DNA of 64,000 nt, from assembly GCF_008386505.1 (NCBI RefSeq), contig NZ_VUNZ01000001.1:868001-932000 (forward strand), written 5' to 3'. Below are positions 44,441-54,156 of the stretch, one piece after another. The translations under genes were made by a program, and so were the position numbers. A model generated the notes under the pieces. The model did no database searches. It saw only the letters and a list, made by a program, of their open reading frames with translations, and was not told where the DNA came from. This DNA is from Chryseobacterium sediminis. Its GTDB lineage: Bacteria; Bacteroidota; Bacteroidia; Flavobacteriales; Weeksellaceae. Each line of letters opens with the position of its first letter. The stretch's first letter is position 1.

Positions 44441-44845
44441 TTATCTGCTGTGAATCTCTACTGTCACTGGCATTACGTAAGTGTAGGCAACCATATTTTC
44501 AGTCAGTTTATTGCGGTCTACTTTGTAATCAAGATCACTTAATACTGTTTCAATTTCTTTGCTTACGGTTTTACAGTCTCCTGTGGAATGAACATTTACA
44601 ATTTTACCATTTTTTGCAATATCGAATTTCACTACTGAGTTTACTGTGCCCTGCTTGTAATCAGGATTGGTAAGATCAAAGTTAGCTTCCAGTTTATTTC
44701 TTATATCTGTAAAAGTCTCGCTCCTATTCAGCTGAATAGGCTCAATGGTATTATGATTGGTAGTCTGGGCTTTGGCAGTGTTCAAAATGGCAGCAAATCC
44801 ACAAACGAAAAGTGAAGCAAACAATATTTGAGTTCTATTTTTCAT
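44441..44845 (-). CDS. Secreted TonB-C-terminal-like protein
   Basis: A 134-residue protein with signal peptide (MKNRTQILFASLFVCGFAAI, cleavage after TAKAQ). VNSVVKFDIAKNGKIVNVHSTGDCKTVSKEIETVL followed by YTYVMPVTVEIHSR has the strand-helix-strand pattern of the TonB C-terminal domain (V.V.F.V...G.I..v......l...v...l). No membrane anchor is present beyond the signal, so it is not a full TonB. It may be a stand-alone energy-transducer-like domain of unknown role. Confidence 0.75.
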   Translation of the reverse strand: MKNRTQILFASLFVCGFAAILNTAKAQTTNHNTIEPIQLNRSETFTDIRNKLEANFDLTNPDYKQGTVNSVVKFDIAKNGKIVNVHSTGDCKTVSKEIETVLSDLDYKVDRNKLTENMVAYTYVMPVTVEIHSR

Positions 44846-44926
44846 AACTAATTGGTTTTAAATATTATACTAACCTTTTTTTGTATCTCTTAACCAAAGT
44901 TATTAAAAATAATTCATATTAATTTT

Positions 44927-44957
44927 ACATTGAGTTAACATTGAGTTAACATTGAGA
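44927..44957. repeat. 11-bp tandem repeat
   Basis: ACATTGAGTTA occurs twice exactly at 44927-44948 and then partially (ACATTGAGA). Confidence 0.85.
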
Positions 44958-45040
44958 TTTAATTAATTGATTATCAGCGTGATAAATTTTTAAAATATTT
45001 AAAAATTTAATATTGGGAGGGTTATTTTAAGCATAAAAAA

Positions 45041-45063
45041 GGCTAAACCTGATTAGTTTAGCC
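45041..45063 (-). terminator. Terminator of uvrA
   Basis: An 8-bp stem (GGCTAAAC / GTTTAGCC) with a 7-nt loop, followed by a T run on the minus strand. It lies about 100 bp beyond the uvrA stop. Confidence 0.8.
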
Positions 45064-45117
45064 AATTCTTATCTCGATTGTTAATTTAAAAAGTTGGTCA
45101 ATATTCTAAAATAAATT

Positions 45118-45140
45118 ATTTAGATTCCTTCGGAATGACA
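45118..45140. repeat. Short dispersed repeat, GATTCCTTCGGAATGACA type
   Basis: Contains the hairpin ATTCC-TTC-GGAAT followed by GACA. Read on the minus strand it starts TGTCATTCCGAAGG, close to the start of the repeats at 2585 and 26829 (TGTCAT...GA). This form is frequent near gene ends in Bacteroidota. Confidence 0.55.
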
Positions 45141-45166
45141 AAATGCTGAATAATTTTATGAATATG

Positions 45167-47998
45167 TTATTCCAGTTCCCTCTTCAAGAACTTCCCTGTC
45201 AAACTCTTCTTCGACTTCACAATTTCTTCTGGAGTTCCCTGTGCTACAATCTGCCCACCGTGTTTTCCTCCTTCCGGCCCAACGTCAATGATATGGTCTG
45301 CTAATTTGATTACATCCATATTATGTTCAATGATAATGAACGAGTTTCCAAGTTCTACCAATTGGTTGATAGCATCCATCAGGATTTTTACATCTTCAAA
45401 GTGTAATCCCGTGGTAGGTTCATCAAGGATATAAAGGGTGTTTCCGGTTTGTCTTTTTGCCAATTCGGTTGCTAACTTGATACGTTGGGCTTCACCTCCT
45501 GAAAGGGTTGTTGACTGCTGTCCAAGGGTAATATATCCTAATCCTACATCCTGTAAAGTTTTTACTTTTGCAAAAATCTTAGGAATCGGCTGGAAGAAAT
45601 CTACCGCTTCATCAATCGTCATATCCAATACATCAGAGATGGATTTTCCTTTATAACGAACTTCCAGCGTTTCCCTGTTGAAACGTTTTCCGTTACAGGT
45701 TTCACAATGTACGTATACATCCGGAAGGAAATTCATTTCGATCACTTTCAATCCTCCACCCTGACAGGTTTCGCATCTTCCGCCTTTTACGTTGAAAGAG
45801 AATCTTCCCGGCTTATACCCACGGATCTTACTTTCCGGAAGCTCTGCAAAAAGGTTTCTGATATCGGTAAACATTCCGGTGTAAGTAGCAGGATTAGAAC
45901 GTGGCGTTCTTCCGATTGGAGTCTGGTCTACATCTACAATTTTATCAATATTCTCCAGTCCTTCAATTTTTTTGTAAGGTAAAGGTTCCTGAACAGCTCT
46001 GTAGAAATGTTTATTCAGGATTGGATATAAAGTTCCGTTAATCAAAGAAGATTTTCCGCTTCCTGAAATTCCGGTTACTACTACTAATTTTCCAAGGGGA
46101 ACATCAAGGGTTACATTTTTAAGGTTGTTTCCTGTAGCTCCTTTTAAAACAATATTTTTACCGCTTCCTGCTCTTCTTTCTTCAGGAATTGCAATTTTTC
46201 TTTTTCCATTGATATATTGAGCAGTGATGGTATCTGCTTTCAACAAATCTTTTGGTTTTCCCTGCCAAAGGATTTCTCCACCGAATTTTCCGGCTTTTGG
46301 ACCAATATCCAATACCTCATCGGCTTCAAGAATCATGTCTTTATCATGCTCTACCACCAATACCGAGTTTCCGATATCTCTAAGATTTTTCAGGGAATGA
46401 ATCAGTCTTTCATTATCTCTCTGGTGAAGTCCGATACTCGGTTCATCAAGGATATACAATACATTCACCAATTGAGATCCAATCTGAGTTGCCAGACGGA
46501 TTCTTTGTGATTCTCCTCCTGAAAGGGTTTTTGAACTTCTGCTCAAGCTTAAATAATCCAAGCCTACATCCAGCAAAAACTGAAGTCTGGTTTCAATCTC
46601 TTTTAAGATTTCGTGAGCAATGATTTTATTTTTTTCCGAGAATTTATCTTTAACATCTGCTAACCAGTCTTTTAAATCCGCTAAGCTTAGACCATTGACC
46701 TCAGCAATATTTTTTCCGTCAATTTTAAAACTTAAACTTGAAGGCTGAAGACGTGTCCCATGACATTCCGGGCATGTTTCTTCTGTTGTGAAATGTCTTT
46801 CCAGCAAAATGGCTTCATACGATTCTCTTTCATCAATGATTTCCTCCATGAAAGCGATGAGACCATCGAAACCAATTTTAATTTTCTTGGTAATTCCGGC
46901 GTACTTAAGATCTTTATTAAATTCTTTATGACAGCCGTTATAGATGTAATCCAGTGCTTCTTCAGGAATATCCTTCAAAGGCGTTGTTAACCCTAATCCG
47001 AAAATCTCAAGAATGTTTTTAATCTGCGATAGAATCCATTTGTTTGATTTGATATCTTCCAATGGCAATAATCCTCCCTGATTGATTGATAGTTTTGGGT
47101 TATCAATAAAGTAATCGGTATTGATCTTTTTGATGGTTCCCAATCCTTTACAGTTCGGGCAGCTTCCTTTCGGTGAGTTGAATGAGAACGTATTCGGTTC
47201 AGGCAGTGCCAAAGAGTGTCCTGTTTCCGCATCCATCAGGTTTTTGGAAAAGTATTCGATGTCTTTACTTCCCAATTTCTGAATTCCGATAATTCCTTCC
47301 CCCATTTCCATCGCAGTACGCAATGATTTTTCCATTCTTCCTTCTGAGGCATTCTCCCCGATAATCCAGCGGTCGATAACGATATCAATATCGTGGGTTT
47401 TATAACGGTCAAGTTTTAAATCATATTCAATATCCTGCAGTTCTCCATCAATTCTTGCCTGTCCGTAGCCTTTTTTGGCCATCTGTACAAAGAGTTCATG
47501 ATAATGCCCTTTTCTGGAACGCACTACCGGCGCCAAAAGCATAATTTTCTCTTTTTTATAGTTTTCTTTGATGGTTTCCAGGATCTGATCTTCTGTGTAG
47601 CTTACAAGCTTCTGTCCGGTAGACAAAGAGTACGCATCCGAAACTCTTGCATACAAAAGACGTAAAAAGTCGTAAAGCTCTGTAACAGTTCCCACCGTAG
47701 AACGAGGGTTTTTATTGGTTGTTTTCTGCTCAATGGCAATAACGGGTGAAAGTCCTTCAATTTTATCTACATCAGGACGCTCCAACCCACCCAAAAACTG
47801 ACGTGCATAGGCAGAGAACGTTTCAATATAACGACGCTGGCCTTCTGCAAAAATGGTGTCGAAAGCCAATGAGGATTTTCCACTTCCGGAAAGGCCGGTA
47901 ATAACGACCAATTCGTTGCGCGGAATTTTAACATTAATATTTTTAAGATTGTGTTCACGGGCTCCGTAAACTTCTATATATTCTGTTGATTTGCTCAT
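45167..47998 (-). CDS. uvrA: Excinuclease ABC subunit A
   Basis: A 943-residue damage-recognition ATPase of nucleotide excision repair. The first ATPase has Walker A GLSGSGKS at residues 35-42, and the second has GISGSGKS near residue 640. Both ABC signatures are present, [12 protein letters not shown] and [12 protein letters not shown], with [13 protein letters not shown] and [14 protein letters not shown]. Zinc-binding Cys pairs are seen in [24 protein letters not shown] and CETCNGKR. Length is normal. It is monocistronic, with a -7 box (TATTTTTG on the minus strand, 48034-48041) upstream. Confidence 0.98.
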   Translation of the reverse strand: MSKSTEYIEVYGAREHNLKNINVKIPRNELVVITGLSGSGKSSLAFDTIFAEGQRRYIETFSAYARQFLGGLERPDVDKIEGLSPVIAIEQKTTNKNPRSTVGTVTELYDFLRLLYARVSDAYSLSTGQKLVSYTEDQILETIKENYKKEKIMLLAPVVRSRKGHYHELFVQMAKKGYGQARIDGELQDIEYDLKLDRYKTHDIDIVIDRWIIGENASEGRMEKSLRTAMEMGEGIIGIQKLGSKDIEYFSKNLMDAETGHSLALPEPNTFSFNSPKGSCPNCKGLGTIKKINTDYFIDNPKLSINQGGLLPLEDIKSNKWILSQIKNILEIFGLGLTTPLKDIPEEALDYIYNGCHKEFNKDLKYAGITKKIKIGFDGLIAFMEEIIDERESYEAILLERHFTTEETCPECHGTRLQPSSLSFKIDGKNIAEVNGLSLADLKDWLADVKDKFSEKNKIIAHEILKEIETRLQFLLDVGLDYLSLSRSSKTLSGGESQRIRLATQIGSQLVNVLYILDEPSIGLHQRDNERLIHSLKNLRDIGNSVLVVEHDKDMILEADEVLDIGPKAGKFGGEILWQGKPKDLLKADTITAQYINGKRKIAIPEERRAGSGKNIVLKGATGNNLKNVTLDVPLGKLVVVTGISGSGKSSLINGTLYPILNKHFYRAVQEPLPYKKIEGLENIDKIVDVDQTPIGRTPRSNPATYTGMFTDIRNLFAELPESKIRGYKPGRFSFNVKGGRCETCQGGGLKVIEMNFLPDVYVHCETCNGKRFNRETLEVRYKGKSISDVLDMTIDEAVDFFQPIPKIFAKVKTLQDVGLGYITLGQQSTTLSGGEAQRIKLATELAKRQTGNTLYILDEPTTGLHFEDVKILMDAINQLVELGNSFIIIEHNMDVIKLADHIIDVGPEGGKHGGQIVAQGTPEEIVKSKKSLTGKFLKRELE

Positions 47999-48174
47999 AA
48001 TTCAGAGTGATTTTGCCTGAAAATCACAACGTGCAAAAATACGAAATTTTATAGACTTTTTTTGAATTTTAAAGGGATAAAAGTTTTATAAATTCACAGA
48101 GGTTGATGAGAGTAATTTCTAATGCAATTATGTAGGTTTTTAAAGCCGTTTGAAAACCTTATTTATAAAAAAAC

Positions 48175-48201
48175 AGGCTAAAGTCCGTTCCTATTGAAAA
48201 T
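48175..48201. repeat. Dispersed intergenic repeat, GGCTAAAG type, copy 2
   Basis: AGGCTAAAGTCCGTTCC followed by TATTGAAAAT, closely matching the copies at 16005 and 52918. Confidence 0.7.
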
Positions 48202-48258
48202 TTTCACGTTTGTTGATTTAGGGAATTGTATACCAATCTTTCAATTCAATGAAATAAA

Positions 48259-48283
48259 AAATGCCGTATTAACAACGGCATTT
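48259..48283 (-). terminator. Terminator of the tssE-tssF unit
   Basis: A 9-bp stem (AAATGCCGT / ACGGCATTT) with a 7-nt loop and a T-rich tail on the minus strand, 34 bp beyond the tssF stop. Confidence 0.82.
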
Positions 48284-48316
48284 ATATTTTAAACTGATTT
48301 AATTTTCTTTAAAGAT

Positions 48317-50200
48317 TTACATGTCCTGGAAATCGACATCTTCATTATTTATTCTTACCACATATTCAATCCCGTCAATGGCTTTAGCAATGATCTGATT
48401 TCTGATAATATTGGCCATATTCTCCCAATAAGCTCTTCCGTAGAAAGAATAGTTCTGCGGAATAATTTCTACCTCAACGGTTCTTACAAAACCTTCTTTG
48501 GGTTTATTGCTGATCATGGTTCCTCTTCTTACCCTTACTTCTCTTGCTTCATCTTTCAGAATCATGCGGCAGTAATTTTTAACGTCTTCCAAGGAAATGA
48601 TTTTATCTCTTGTTGTCAATGCATATTTATAAGCCTGAATACTGTCTGTTCCTTTCTGTTCTTCTGCACCGCCCAATGTTTCGGTAAGCAATACAACAGT
48701 CTGTGATTTCAACTGATTGGAAAGTTCTGTTCCCGGGCGCATGTGATTGGCCAAAGTACAGTGAGTTACCCAGAAAGAAGCATAGGTATGATCGGTTTTT
48801 TCTACCGGTTCCATGATGACATAATTCAGTTCCTGTCTGATATTCCTTTTGGCGTTGTTTACTTTCTGTACCATGGTTTTCATTTTATCGGACATTTCGC
48901 TGAGAACACCTTTTACATTGTCTCTGTTTAAAAGGGAAAATGCTGCAATTTCGTCTCTTGTTAATTCAAGAACATTAGCAATCATGTCAACTGCATTTCT
49001 GCTTGTGAAGCGCTCCATCCCTCCTTTTCTTACGGTATATAAGCCTTTTTTAAGATCATCTGCCGGTGTAAAAGGGATTTCGGTGTACTTTCTTCCGTCA
49101 CCGTCCTGTACCTCATCTACATACAGGAAATGTTCTCCTTCATCTGTTACCAAAGGAATATTATTCCCCATGATATCAAGGCTGTATTCTGTTTTTTTCC
49201 AGCCTCTGTTGTAGATTGGGAAAGCATTCAGCACAAACGAAAAATTATCAAGTATTTCTGCGGAAAACTGTGGCGGGAATTCAAAAGTAAGCCACAAGAA
49301 ACTTTTATTATCCAGAAACTTTGTAATTTCCTCTTTTCCTGCTAAGAAATCAAGATTCTGAGGAAGCTGTCCGGGTTCTGAGAACAGACTTTGAGAAATT
49401 CCTGTTACTTCAATAAATTTATGGCGGTAAATGCTTTTAATATCGTCAATCACCTTATTTCTAATGGACTGCTCTTTGAACATCTGCTCGTAACCGTCAG
49501 TGTGACTTTCTGTAAGATAGCTTAATCCTTCTCTTACAAATAAAGGATTTCCATTGCTGGACACCGAAATGTACGGCAATAATTTATAGACAAAATCCAA
49601 GTGTTCAAAAGCCGGATTGGAGCAGAATATACTTAAATATTTAGGGAAATTTTCACTGATATACTTGCTGACATCTACTCCTATTGTGATTTTTCTGTAA
49701 TCTTCGGGTTTTCCCTGAAATCTTGAAATAGGAATTTTATTGAATCTGTCATCTATGCTGTAGCAGGTATTTCCTACAAACATAACAGAGGTGTGAACTT
49801 TATTGATTCTTACATTCCCTACCGGTGTAAAAGGGATATTCAGCTGCTTATCGGATTCTGACTTTACTGTGGAAGTCATCTGTTTACGGAAGAAAAACTC
49901 CGTATGTTCCAATAAAACTTCCGATGAATCATAAGGCTGTGTAAAAGCCACAGAATGAGCAGGAATAGGATGTGTATAGATGGACGGTGTAAGAAGTTTT
50001 GCCAATTTTTCCAATATACGGGCATTTACCGTCTGTATTTCATTATTCGCTTTAAAAACTTCTGTACTGAACGCATCTATCAACAGTTTTACAAAAGGAT
50101 CTAAAGACTGTGGGCTTCTCAATCCCCATACTTTAGTTGCATTCTGAAGCATTCTTGCTTTTACAGATTCTTTGGAATAAATATTCTGATCTAAATTCAT
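48317..50200 (-). CDS. tssF: Type VI secretion baseplate subunit TssF
   Basis: A 627-residue protein. The N-terminus (SKESVKARMLQNATKVWGL followed by DPFVKLLIDAFSTEVFKA and EIQTVNARILEKLAKLLTP) corresponds to the conserved helical start of TssF/VasA (E...l..eFA..yP..), in the divergent form found in Bacteroidota subtype iii systems. NAFPIYNRGWKKTEYSLDI and AYWENMANIIRNQIIAKAIDG-like segments match the baseplate wedge core and end. It is directly downstream of tssE (24 bp). No other T6SS gene lies in the window. Confidence 0.82.
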   Translation of the reverse strand: MNLDQNIYSKESVKARMLQNATKVWGLRSPQSLDPFVKLLIDAFSTEVFKANNEIQTVNARILEKLAKLLTPSIYTHPIPAHSVAFTQPYDSSEVLLEHTEFFFRKQMTSTVKSESDKQLNIPFTPVGNVRINKVHTSVMFVGNTCYSIDDRFNKIPISRFQGKPEDYRKITIGVDVSKYISENFPKYLSIFCSNPAFEHLDFVYKLLPYISVSSNGNPLFVREGLSYLTESHTDGYEQMFKEQSIRNKVIDDIKSIYRHKFIEVTGISQSLFSEPGQLPQNLDFLAGKEEITKFLDNKSFLWLTFEFPPQFSAEILDNFSFVLNAFPIYNRGWKKTEYSLDIMGNNIPLVTDEGEHFLYVDEVQDGDGRKYTEIPFTPADDLKKGLYTVRKGGMERFTSRNAVDMIANVLELTRDEIAAFSLLNRDNVKGVLSEMSDKMKTMVQKVNNAKRNIRQELNYVIMEPVEKTDHTYASFWVTHCTLANHMRPGTELSNQLKSQTVVLLTETLGGAEEQKGTDSIQAYKYALTTRDKIISLEDVKNYCRMILKDEAREVRVRRGTMISNKPKEGFVRTVEVEIIPQNYSFYGRAYWENMANIIRNQIIAKAIDGIEYVVRINNEDVDFQDM

Positions 50201-50224
50201 AATTTTCTTTCGCTGTTAAAAATA

Positions 50225-50665
50225 TTAATCAATAGACATCGGGCTTAGAAACAATTCTGTTGAAAAACTGAAACGTTCTCCTGTTTCCTCCATTTTTGCA
50301 TTGATGGCAATTCTTACTTTCTTTTTAATTTCGGTGTGTTCTTTAGTATCGTAGCTGTGTTCTACAAATTGTATGTGGGCATCGATCTGTGGACTTACAA
50401 TTCTCGGTTCATATTCCTGGATTTGTCTTCTTAGGCTTTTGACAAAAACATTTTCCCAGATGGCACTTGTTACTCCGTTATCGAATTCAAGGTTCCAAAC
50501 ATCGTTTCCATAGTTTTCATCATATCTGTTCTCCCCTTTTTTGGTGGTGATCAGCAGCATAATATTGTGAGCAATACTTTCCCCCATATCGCAGGTATCG
50601 ATACTTCCGCCTTCGGTCATTAAAGTAGACGGTACGAAAGGCATTCTGTAATTTGGTGTATCCAT
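50225..50665 (-). CDS. tssE: Type VI secretion baseplate subunit TssE (gp25-like)
   Basis: A 146-residue protein of the GPW/gp25 family, the T4 gp25-like sheath-initiating baseplate part. CDMGESIAHNIMLLITTKKGENRYDENYGNDVWNL contains the family pattern (i...i..lL.t..GE......YG...). The sequence KSLRRQIQEYEPRIVSPQI holds the EPR-containing helix conserved in gp25 proteins. Its pairing with tssF supports the call. In Bacteroidota this protein belongs to the subtype iii T6SS. Confidence 0.85.
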   Translation of the reverse strand: MDTPNYRMPFVPSTLMTEGGSIDTCDMGESIAHNIMLLITTKKGENRYDENYGNDVWNLEFDNGVTSAIWENVFVKSLRRQIQEYEPRIVSPQIDAHIQFVEHSYDTKEHTEIKKKVRIAINAKMEETGERFSFSTELFLSPMSID

Positions 50666-50825
50666 AACTTATAGTTTTTACTTCATGGTCCCGCTTATTT
50701 AAAAACGGAATACCAAAGTACGCATTTTCGCCAAATAATTGTTACAATACACTAAAATATTATTCAAAAAGAGGGACCTTCAAACTGAATTGAAAGCCCT
50801 GAATCTATTATGTCTTTTATTTTAT

Positions 50826-52238
50826 TTAAACGCTTGCCTTTTTTCGGTTGATGAAATAATACACCGGAAGGCCCAGCAATACCAATACAAAGCCTGGCCA
50901 TGTATATTGTTGTTTGTAAATTAACAGTAAAATACAGAAACATGTTCCTATGATAAGATAAATAACAGGTGTTACCGGATAAAGCCATGTTTTATAAGGC
51001 CTTTCCAGTTCTGGCTGCTTCATTCTTAAGTAAATTACTCCAAAAACCGTAATCATATAAAACAGAACGATCACGAAAGAGATCATATCCAATAAATTCC
51101 CGTACTGGCCGCTCAGGCACAAAATAGAAGCCCAAACTCCCTCCATCCATAAAGCATTTTCAGGAACTTCATTTTTATTGTTTTTGACTGCCGATTGAAA
51201 GAACATTCCGTCTTTTGCCATGGTCTGGAAAACTCTTGCTCCAGCCAGAATCAATCCGTTATTACATCCAAATGTAGAGATCATTACCAATAAAGCAATG
51301 ATAATAGTTCCTGCACTTCCAAAAATGTTCTGAGATGCGGCTACCGCTACCCTGTCATTGGCTGCAAATGCAATTCCGTCTCTGTCCAGGGCGTTTAAGT
51401 ATACATAGTTTACTGCTATATAAAGAATCATTACTGCAGAAGTCCCATAGATCATCGACTTTACTACATTTTTTTTAGGATTTTCAATCTCACCGGAAAC
51501 AAATGTTACACTCTCCCAGGCAACAGAACTGAAAACAGAACCTACCATTGCAGCGGCAATTCCACCCAGCAAAGTCATCCCTCCAATGGGTTCCCAGCCT
51601 TCTTTAAGGAAATTACCACTCAAATCTTTTTTAAGATTATTAAAAGAATCTGTACCCCAGCTAAAGTTTTCTGATAAATGAGAAATATCTACCAATATAA
51701 ACCCGGCAGCTATTAAACCCAATAATGCTATGATTTTAGAACCTGTAAAGATATTCTGAAGCATTTTACCGCTCTCTACCCCTCTTGTATTGATATAAGT
51801 AAGTAAAACAATAACGGCAATAGCCAGAATCTGTATCCAGGTGATTTTAAATTCACCACTTTGAAAAATTGGAGCAGCATCGTTAAGTGAAGGGATCAGA
51901 TAGGCTGTAAATTTACCAAAAGCCATCGCTACTGCAGCAATTGTTCCGGTTTGTATTACGGTAAACAATCCCCAGCCATAAAGGAATCCCATCCTTCTGC
52001 CGAAAATCTCTTTCAGATACGTATATTGTCCGCCAGCTTTTGGAAACAGTGCAGAAAGCTCTCCATAGCTTATTGCCGCTGCTACAGTCATCACTCCAGT
52101 GATAATCCACACTACAATCAGCCAAAAACCTGATCCCAGGTTTCGCGTCATATCAGCACTTACAATAAAGATCCCGCTTCCGATCATGGATCCCATCACC
52201 AGCATAATGGCATCCCATAGTTTCAGTTTTTTTTGCAT
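50826..52238 (-). CDS. APC superfamily amino acid permease
   Basis: A 470-residue inner-membrane transporter with about 12 helices. LKLWDAIMLVMGSMIGSGIFIV holds the GSGIF ligand loop of helix 1; SYGELSALFPKAGGQYTYLKEIFG is the conserved helix 2-3 region; ILAGARVFQTMAKDGMFF and ELERPYKTWLYPVTPVIYLI are late APC motifs. It resembles the LAT-like branch. Substrate is likely an amino acid. The ATG at 52238 is taken as the start, since the alternative two codons upstream is TTG. A CAAATATA block at 52255-52262 (TATATTTG on minus) is a probable -7 box. Confidence 0.92.
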   Translation of the reverse strand: MQKKLKLWDAIMLVMGSMIGSGIFIVSADMTRNLGSGFWLIVVWIITGVMTVAAAISYGELSALFPKAGGQYTYLKEIFGRRMGFLYGWGLFTVIQTGTIAAVAMAFGKFTAYLIPSLNDAAPIFQSGEFKITWIQILAIAVIVLLTYINTRGVESGKMLQNIFTGSKIIALLGLIAAGFILVDISHLSENFSWGTDSFNNLKKDLSGNFLKEGWEPIGGMTLLGGIAAAMVGSVFSSVAWESVTFVSGEIENPKKNVVKSMIYGTSAVMILYIAVNYVYLNALDRDGIAFAANDRVAVAASQNIFGSAGTIIIALLVMISTFGCNNGLILAGARVFQTMAKDGMFFQSAVKNNKNEVPENALWMEGVWASILCLSGQYGNLLDMISFVIVLFYMITVFGVIYLRMKQPELERPYKTWLYPVTPVIYLIIGTCFCILLLIYKQQYTWPGFVLVLLGLPVYYFINRKKASV

Positions 52239-52357
52239 AGTCAAGTATAGGGGTCAAATATAATCAAATCTGTCTTTGATTTTGAATTTTATTAAAAATT
52301 CCTTGAAACAGCTGTTTTTTATCATTTTTAAATCAGTTATGATTCAATATTAATTAG

Positions 52358-52365
52358 TATTTTTG
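52358..52365 (+). promoter_or_regulatory. Putative -7 box of the DUF4920 gene
   Basis: TATTTTTG fits TAnnTTTG and overlaps the upstream in-frame TTG at 52363, so the gene should start at the ATG at 52381. Confidence 0.6.
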
Positions 52366-52380
52366 GGAAAAATATTAAAC

Positions 52381-52878
52381 ATGAAATTTAAAGTGATATT
52401 ATTGGGAGCAGCTTTAACGGCTTCTTCATTAGCATTTGCTCAATCCGGACCACCAGAAGGGAAAGCTTTGGTAGGTGATACTTACGGAGATCAGGTAAAT
52501 TCTTCTGCTGAATCCAAGGCGATTACAGTAGATAAACTGAATAAGCAACTGAAAAAAGACAATAAAAAAGTTGAAAATGTAGCCGTTAAAGGAAAAGTAA
52601 CGGATGTTTGCGATAAAAAAGGTTGCTGGCTTACCATTCAAACGGAGGACAATTCTAAGTTTTTTGTAAAAATGAAAGACTATGCTTTCTTTGTACCTAC
52701 AGCTTTAAAAGGTAAAAATGTAGTATTGGAAGGTAATGCAGAAAGAAAAGTAACTTCTGTGAATGAGCAGAAACATTATGCAGAAGATGCTAAAAAACCA
52801 CAGGCTGAAATTGATGCGATTACTCAGCCTAAAGAGGAAATCAGATTTGTAGCAAACGGAATTAAAGTAGTTAACTAA
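52381..52878 (+). CDS. DUF4920 secreted protein
   Basis: A 165-residue protein with signal peptide MKFKVILLGAALTASSLAFA. The mature part GKVTDVCDKKGCWLTIQTED matches DUF4920, a small OB-like fold that has a CDxKGCW motif and binds or senses copper or haem in some proposals; no function is proven. The later strands (FFVKMKDYAFFVPTALKGKN, VVLEGNAERKVTSV) belong to the same fold. It stops before a bidirectional terminator. Confidence 0.9.
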   Translation: MKFKVILLGAALTASSLAFAQSGPPEGKALVGDTYGDQVNSSAESKAITVDKLNKQLKKDNKKVENVAVKGKVTDVCDKKGCWLTIQTEDNSKFFVKMKDYAFFVPTALKGKNVVLEGNAERKVTSVNEQKHYAEDAKKPQAEIDAITQPKEEIRFVANGIKVVN

Positions 52879-52917
52879 CTTTAATCATTGAATACAATCT
52901 TAATTCTAAATTTCTAA

Positions 52918-52945
52918 GGTTTGGCCTTAGTCCATTCCTATTAAA
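52918..52945. repeat. Dispersed intergenic repeat, GGCTAAAG type, copy 3
   Basis: GGTTTGGCCTTAGTCCATTC followed by CTATTAAA. It is a diverged copy of the repeats at 16005 and 48175 and sits between two convergent genes. Confidence 0.6.
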
Positions 52946-52956
52946 TATAAAAAAAT

Positions 52957-52988
52957 AAAATCGGCTGTCCTTTGGGACAGCCGATTTT
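52957..52988. terminator. Bidirectional terminator
   Basis: A perfect 14-bp stem (AAAATCGGCTGTCC / GGACAGCCGATTTT) with a TTTG loop, between the stops at 52878 (plus) and 52991 (minus). Confidence 0.93.
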
Positions 52989-52990
52989 TA

Positions 52991-54100
52991 TTAATCTTCA
53001 ATCTTAAAATCCACTACGGAATCAAGTTTCGGATATTTAGTTGCAGAAATAAATTTCTTTCCGGTACAGTCTATTTCCAGCCAGCCTTTTCTCTTCTTGA
53101 CATCTCCTGCCTCCATTACAAAAGGAATAAAAGAGATTTCATCTTTCCCCTCTTCTTTGATTTCTCTGTACTGAACCGCTATATCCAAAATACATTCATG
53201 CTCTGTATTCAGTTTTACATTTCTGTAAATAATATCATAATGCGTTTCCTGATTTTCAGGGATCTCTAAGTAAGTTTCCCAGCCTGTAATATCAGAATTC
53301 AGTTCACTGATAGCCTTTAGTGCATAATAAAGAGCAATAGTATAATATTTTCTTGTTCCTTTTCTGGTATAATCATCTACAAAATGTCCGCCTTCAAATA
53401 AAATAGTAGGCATTCCGGCTTTGATAAAATTATCTCCTGTGGAAGTAGGATAAAATTCATCAGAATATCTCCCGATCTGGTTCGGGATCATTTCCTTTAA
53501 ATGGCTATATATATTTCCGATCACTGCCATACATTTCTTTCTGTTTTCAGTAACGGTACGTTCTACATTTTCAGAAGGTGCCAAAAAGGAAAGTGTAGCA
53601 GGATGAATACCGTCAGTGGTAAATATGGTTCTCTGCTCATGAAGGTTTAGTGCATAATCATATTTCTTTGAAGCCGCTGCATTTTTCAGAAACTTAATCT
53701 CTTTACTGGCTTCATTATGAAAATCTCTGTTCAGATCAATATCGGCAGCATTCAGTCTCGTCCATCTTTCAGATCCGTCCGGATTAAGCATGAATATAAA
53801 ATCAAGCTGTATTTTACTGAACAAATCCTCTTTCATTTCAGGTGCTTTATCAAGACTTATTAAAAGGTCCAGCATGGCATGAGTTGCATTAGATTCATTT
53901 CCGTGCATTTGTGACCAGGCCAGTACCTGAATTTTTCCGGTTCCTACAGTTAACCGATAAATAGGTTTATCTAAATAGGATCTTCCGATCTCCTGAATAT
54001 AATCGCTGAGATTGGTCTGTAGGTAAGAAAATAATTTTTCAGGGGAAATATAGCGATTTGAGAAATCGGGTGTCTGAGAATAGATCTGTTCAAAATTCAT
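52991..54100 (-). CDS. M14 family zinc carboxypeptidase
   Basis: A 369-residue enzyme with the M14 zinc site: HGNES in WSQMHGNESNATHAM (HxxE), then the arginine segment DIDLNRDFHNEAS, the His ligand in YDYALNLHEQRTIF, and the catalytic Glu in TILFEGGHFVDDY. No signal peptide is seen, so it may be cytoplasmic or use a non-classical route. The ATG at 54100 (MNFEQIYSQTP) is preferred; an in-frame ATG at 54136 adds twelve residues. A beta-sandwich domain follows the catalytic part (THYDIIYRNVKLNTEHECIL onward). The divergent neighbour is the XRE regulator, across a long palindrome-rich region. Confidence 0.88.
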   Translation of the reverse strand: MNFEQIYSQTPDFSNRYISPEKLFSYLQTNLSDYIQEIGRSYLDKPIYRLTVGTGKIQVLAWSQMHGNESNATHAMLDLLISLDKAPEMKEDLFSKIQLDFIFMLNPDGSERWTRLNAADIDLNRDFHNEASKEIKFLKNAAASKKYDYALNLHEQRTIFTTDGIHPATLSFLAPSENVERTVTENRKKCMAVIGNIYSHLKEMIPNQIGRYSDEFYPTSTGDNFIKAGMPTILFEGGHFVDDYTRKGTRKYYTIALYYALKAISELNSDITGWETYLEIPENQETHYDIIYRNVKLNTEHECILDIAVQYREIKEEGKDEISFIPFVMEAGDVKKRKGWLEIDCTGKKFISATKYPKLDSVVDFKIED

Positions 54101-54156
54101 CTTGAGAAATAATTTACAAGAATCAAATTTAGCCATTTTTAGGCAAAAACTTTAAT

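Larger units (their letters stand above)
44846..45166. other. Intergenic region, no gene
   Basis: This gap between the TonB-like gene and uvrA holds an 11-bp tandem repeat (44927-44957), the uvrA terminator (45041-45063) and a short dispersed repeat (45118-45140). I see no open reading frame with a convincing start. Confidence 0.6.
47999..48316. other. Intergenic region, no gene
   Basis: This gap between tssF and uvrA contains a uvrA -7 box (TATTTTTG on the minus strand, 48034-48041), a dispersed repeat (48175-48201) and the tssF terminator (48259-48283). No coding region is seen. Confidence 0.6.

Noticed and set aside
46217..46990. Plus-strand frames within uvrA
   Set aside because: They are antisense to an intact UvrA with complete ATPase and zinc motifs.
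50764..50988. Short minus-strand frame at the end of the permease gene
   Set aside because: It overlaps the permease's last helices in another frame and has no independent support.
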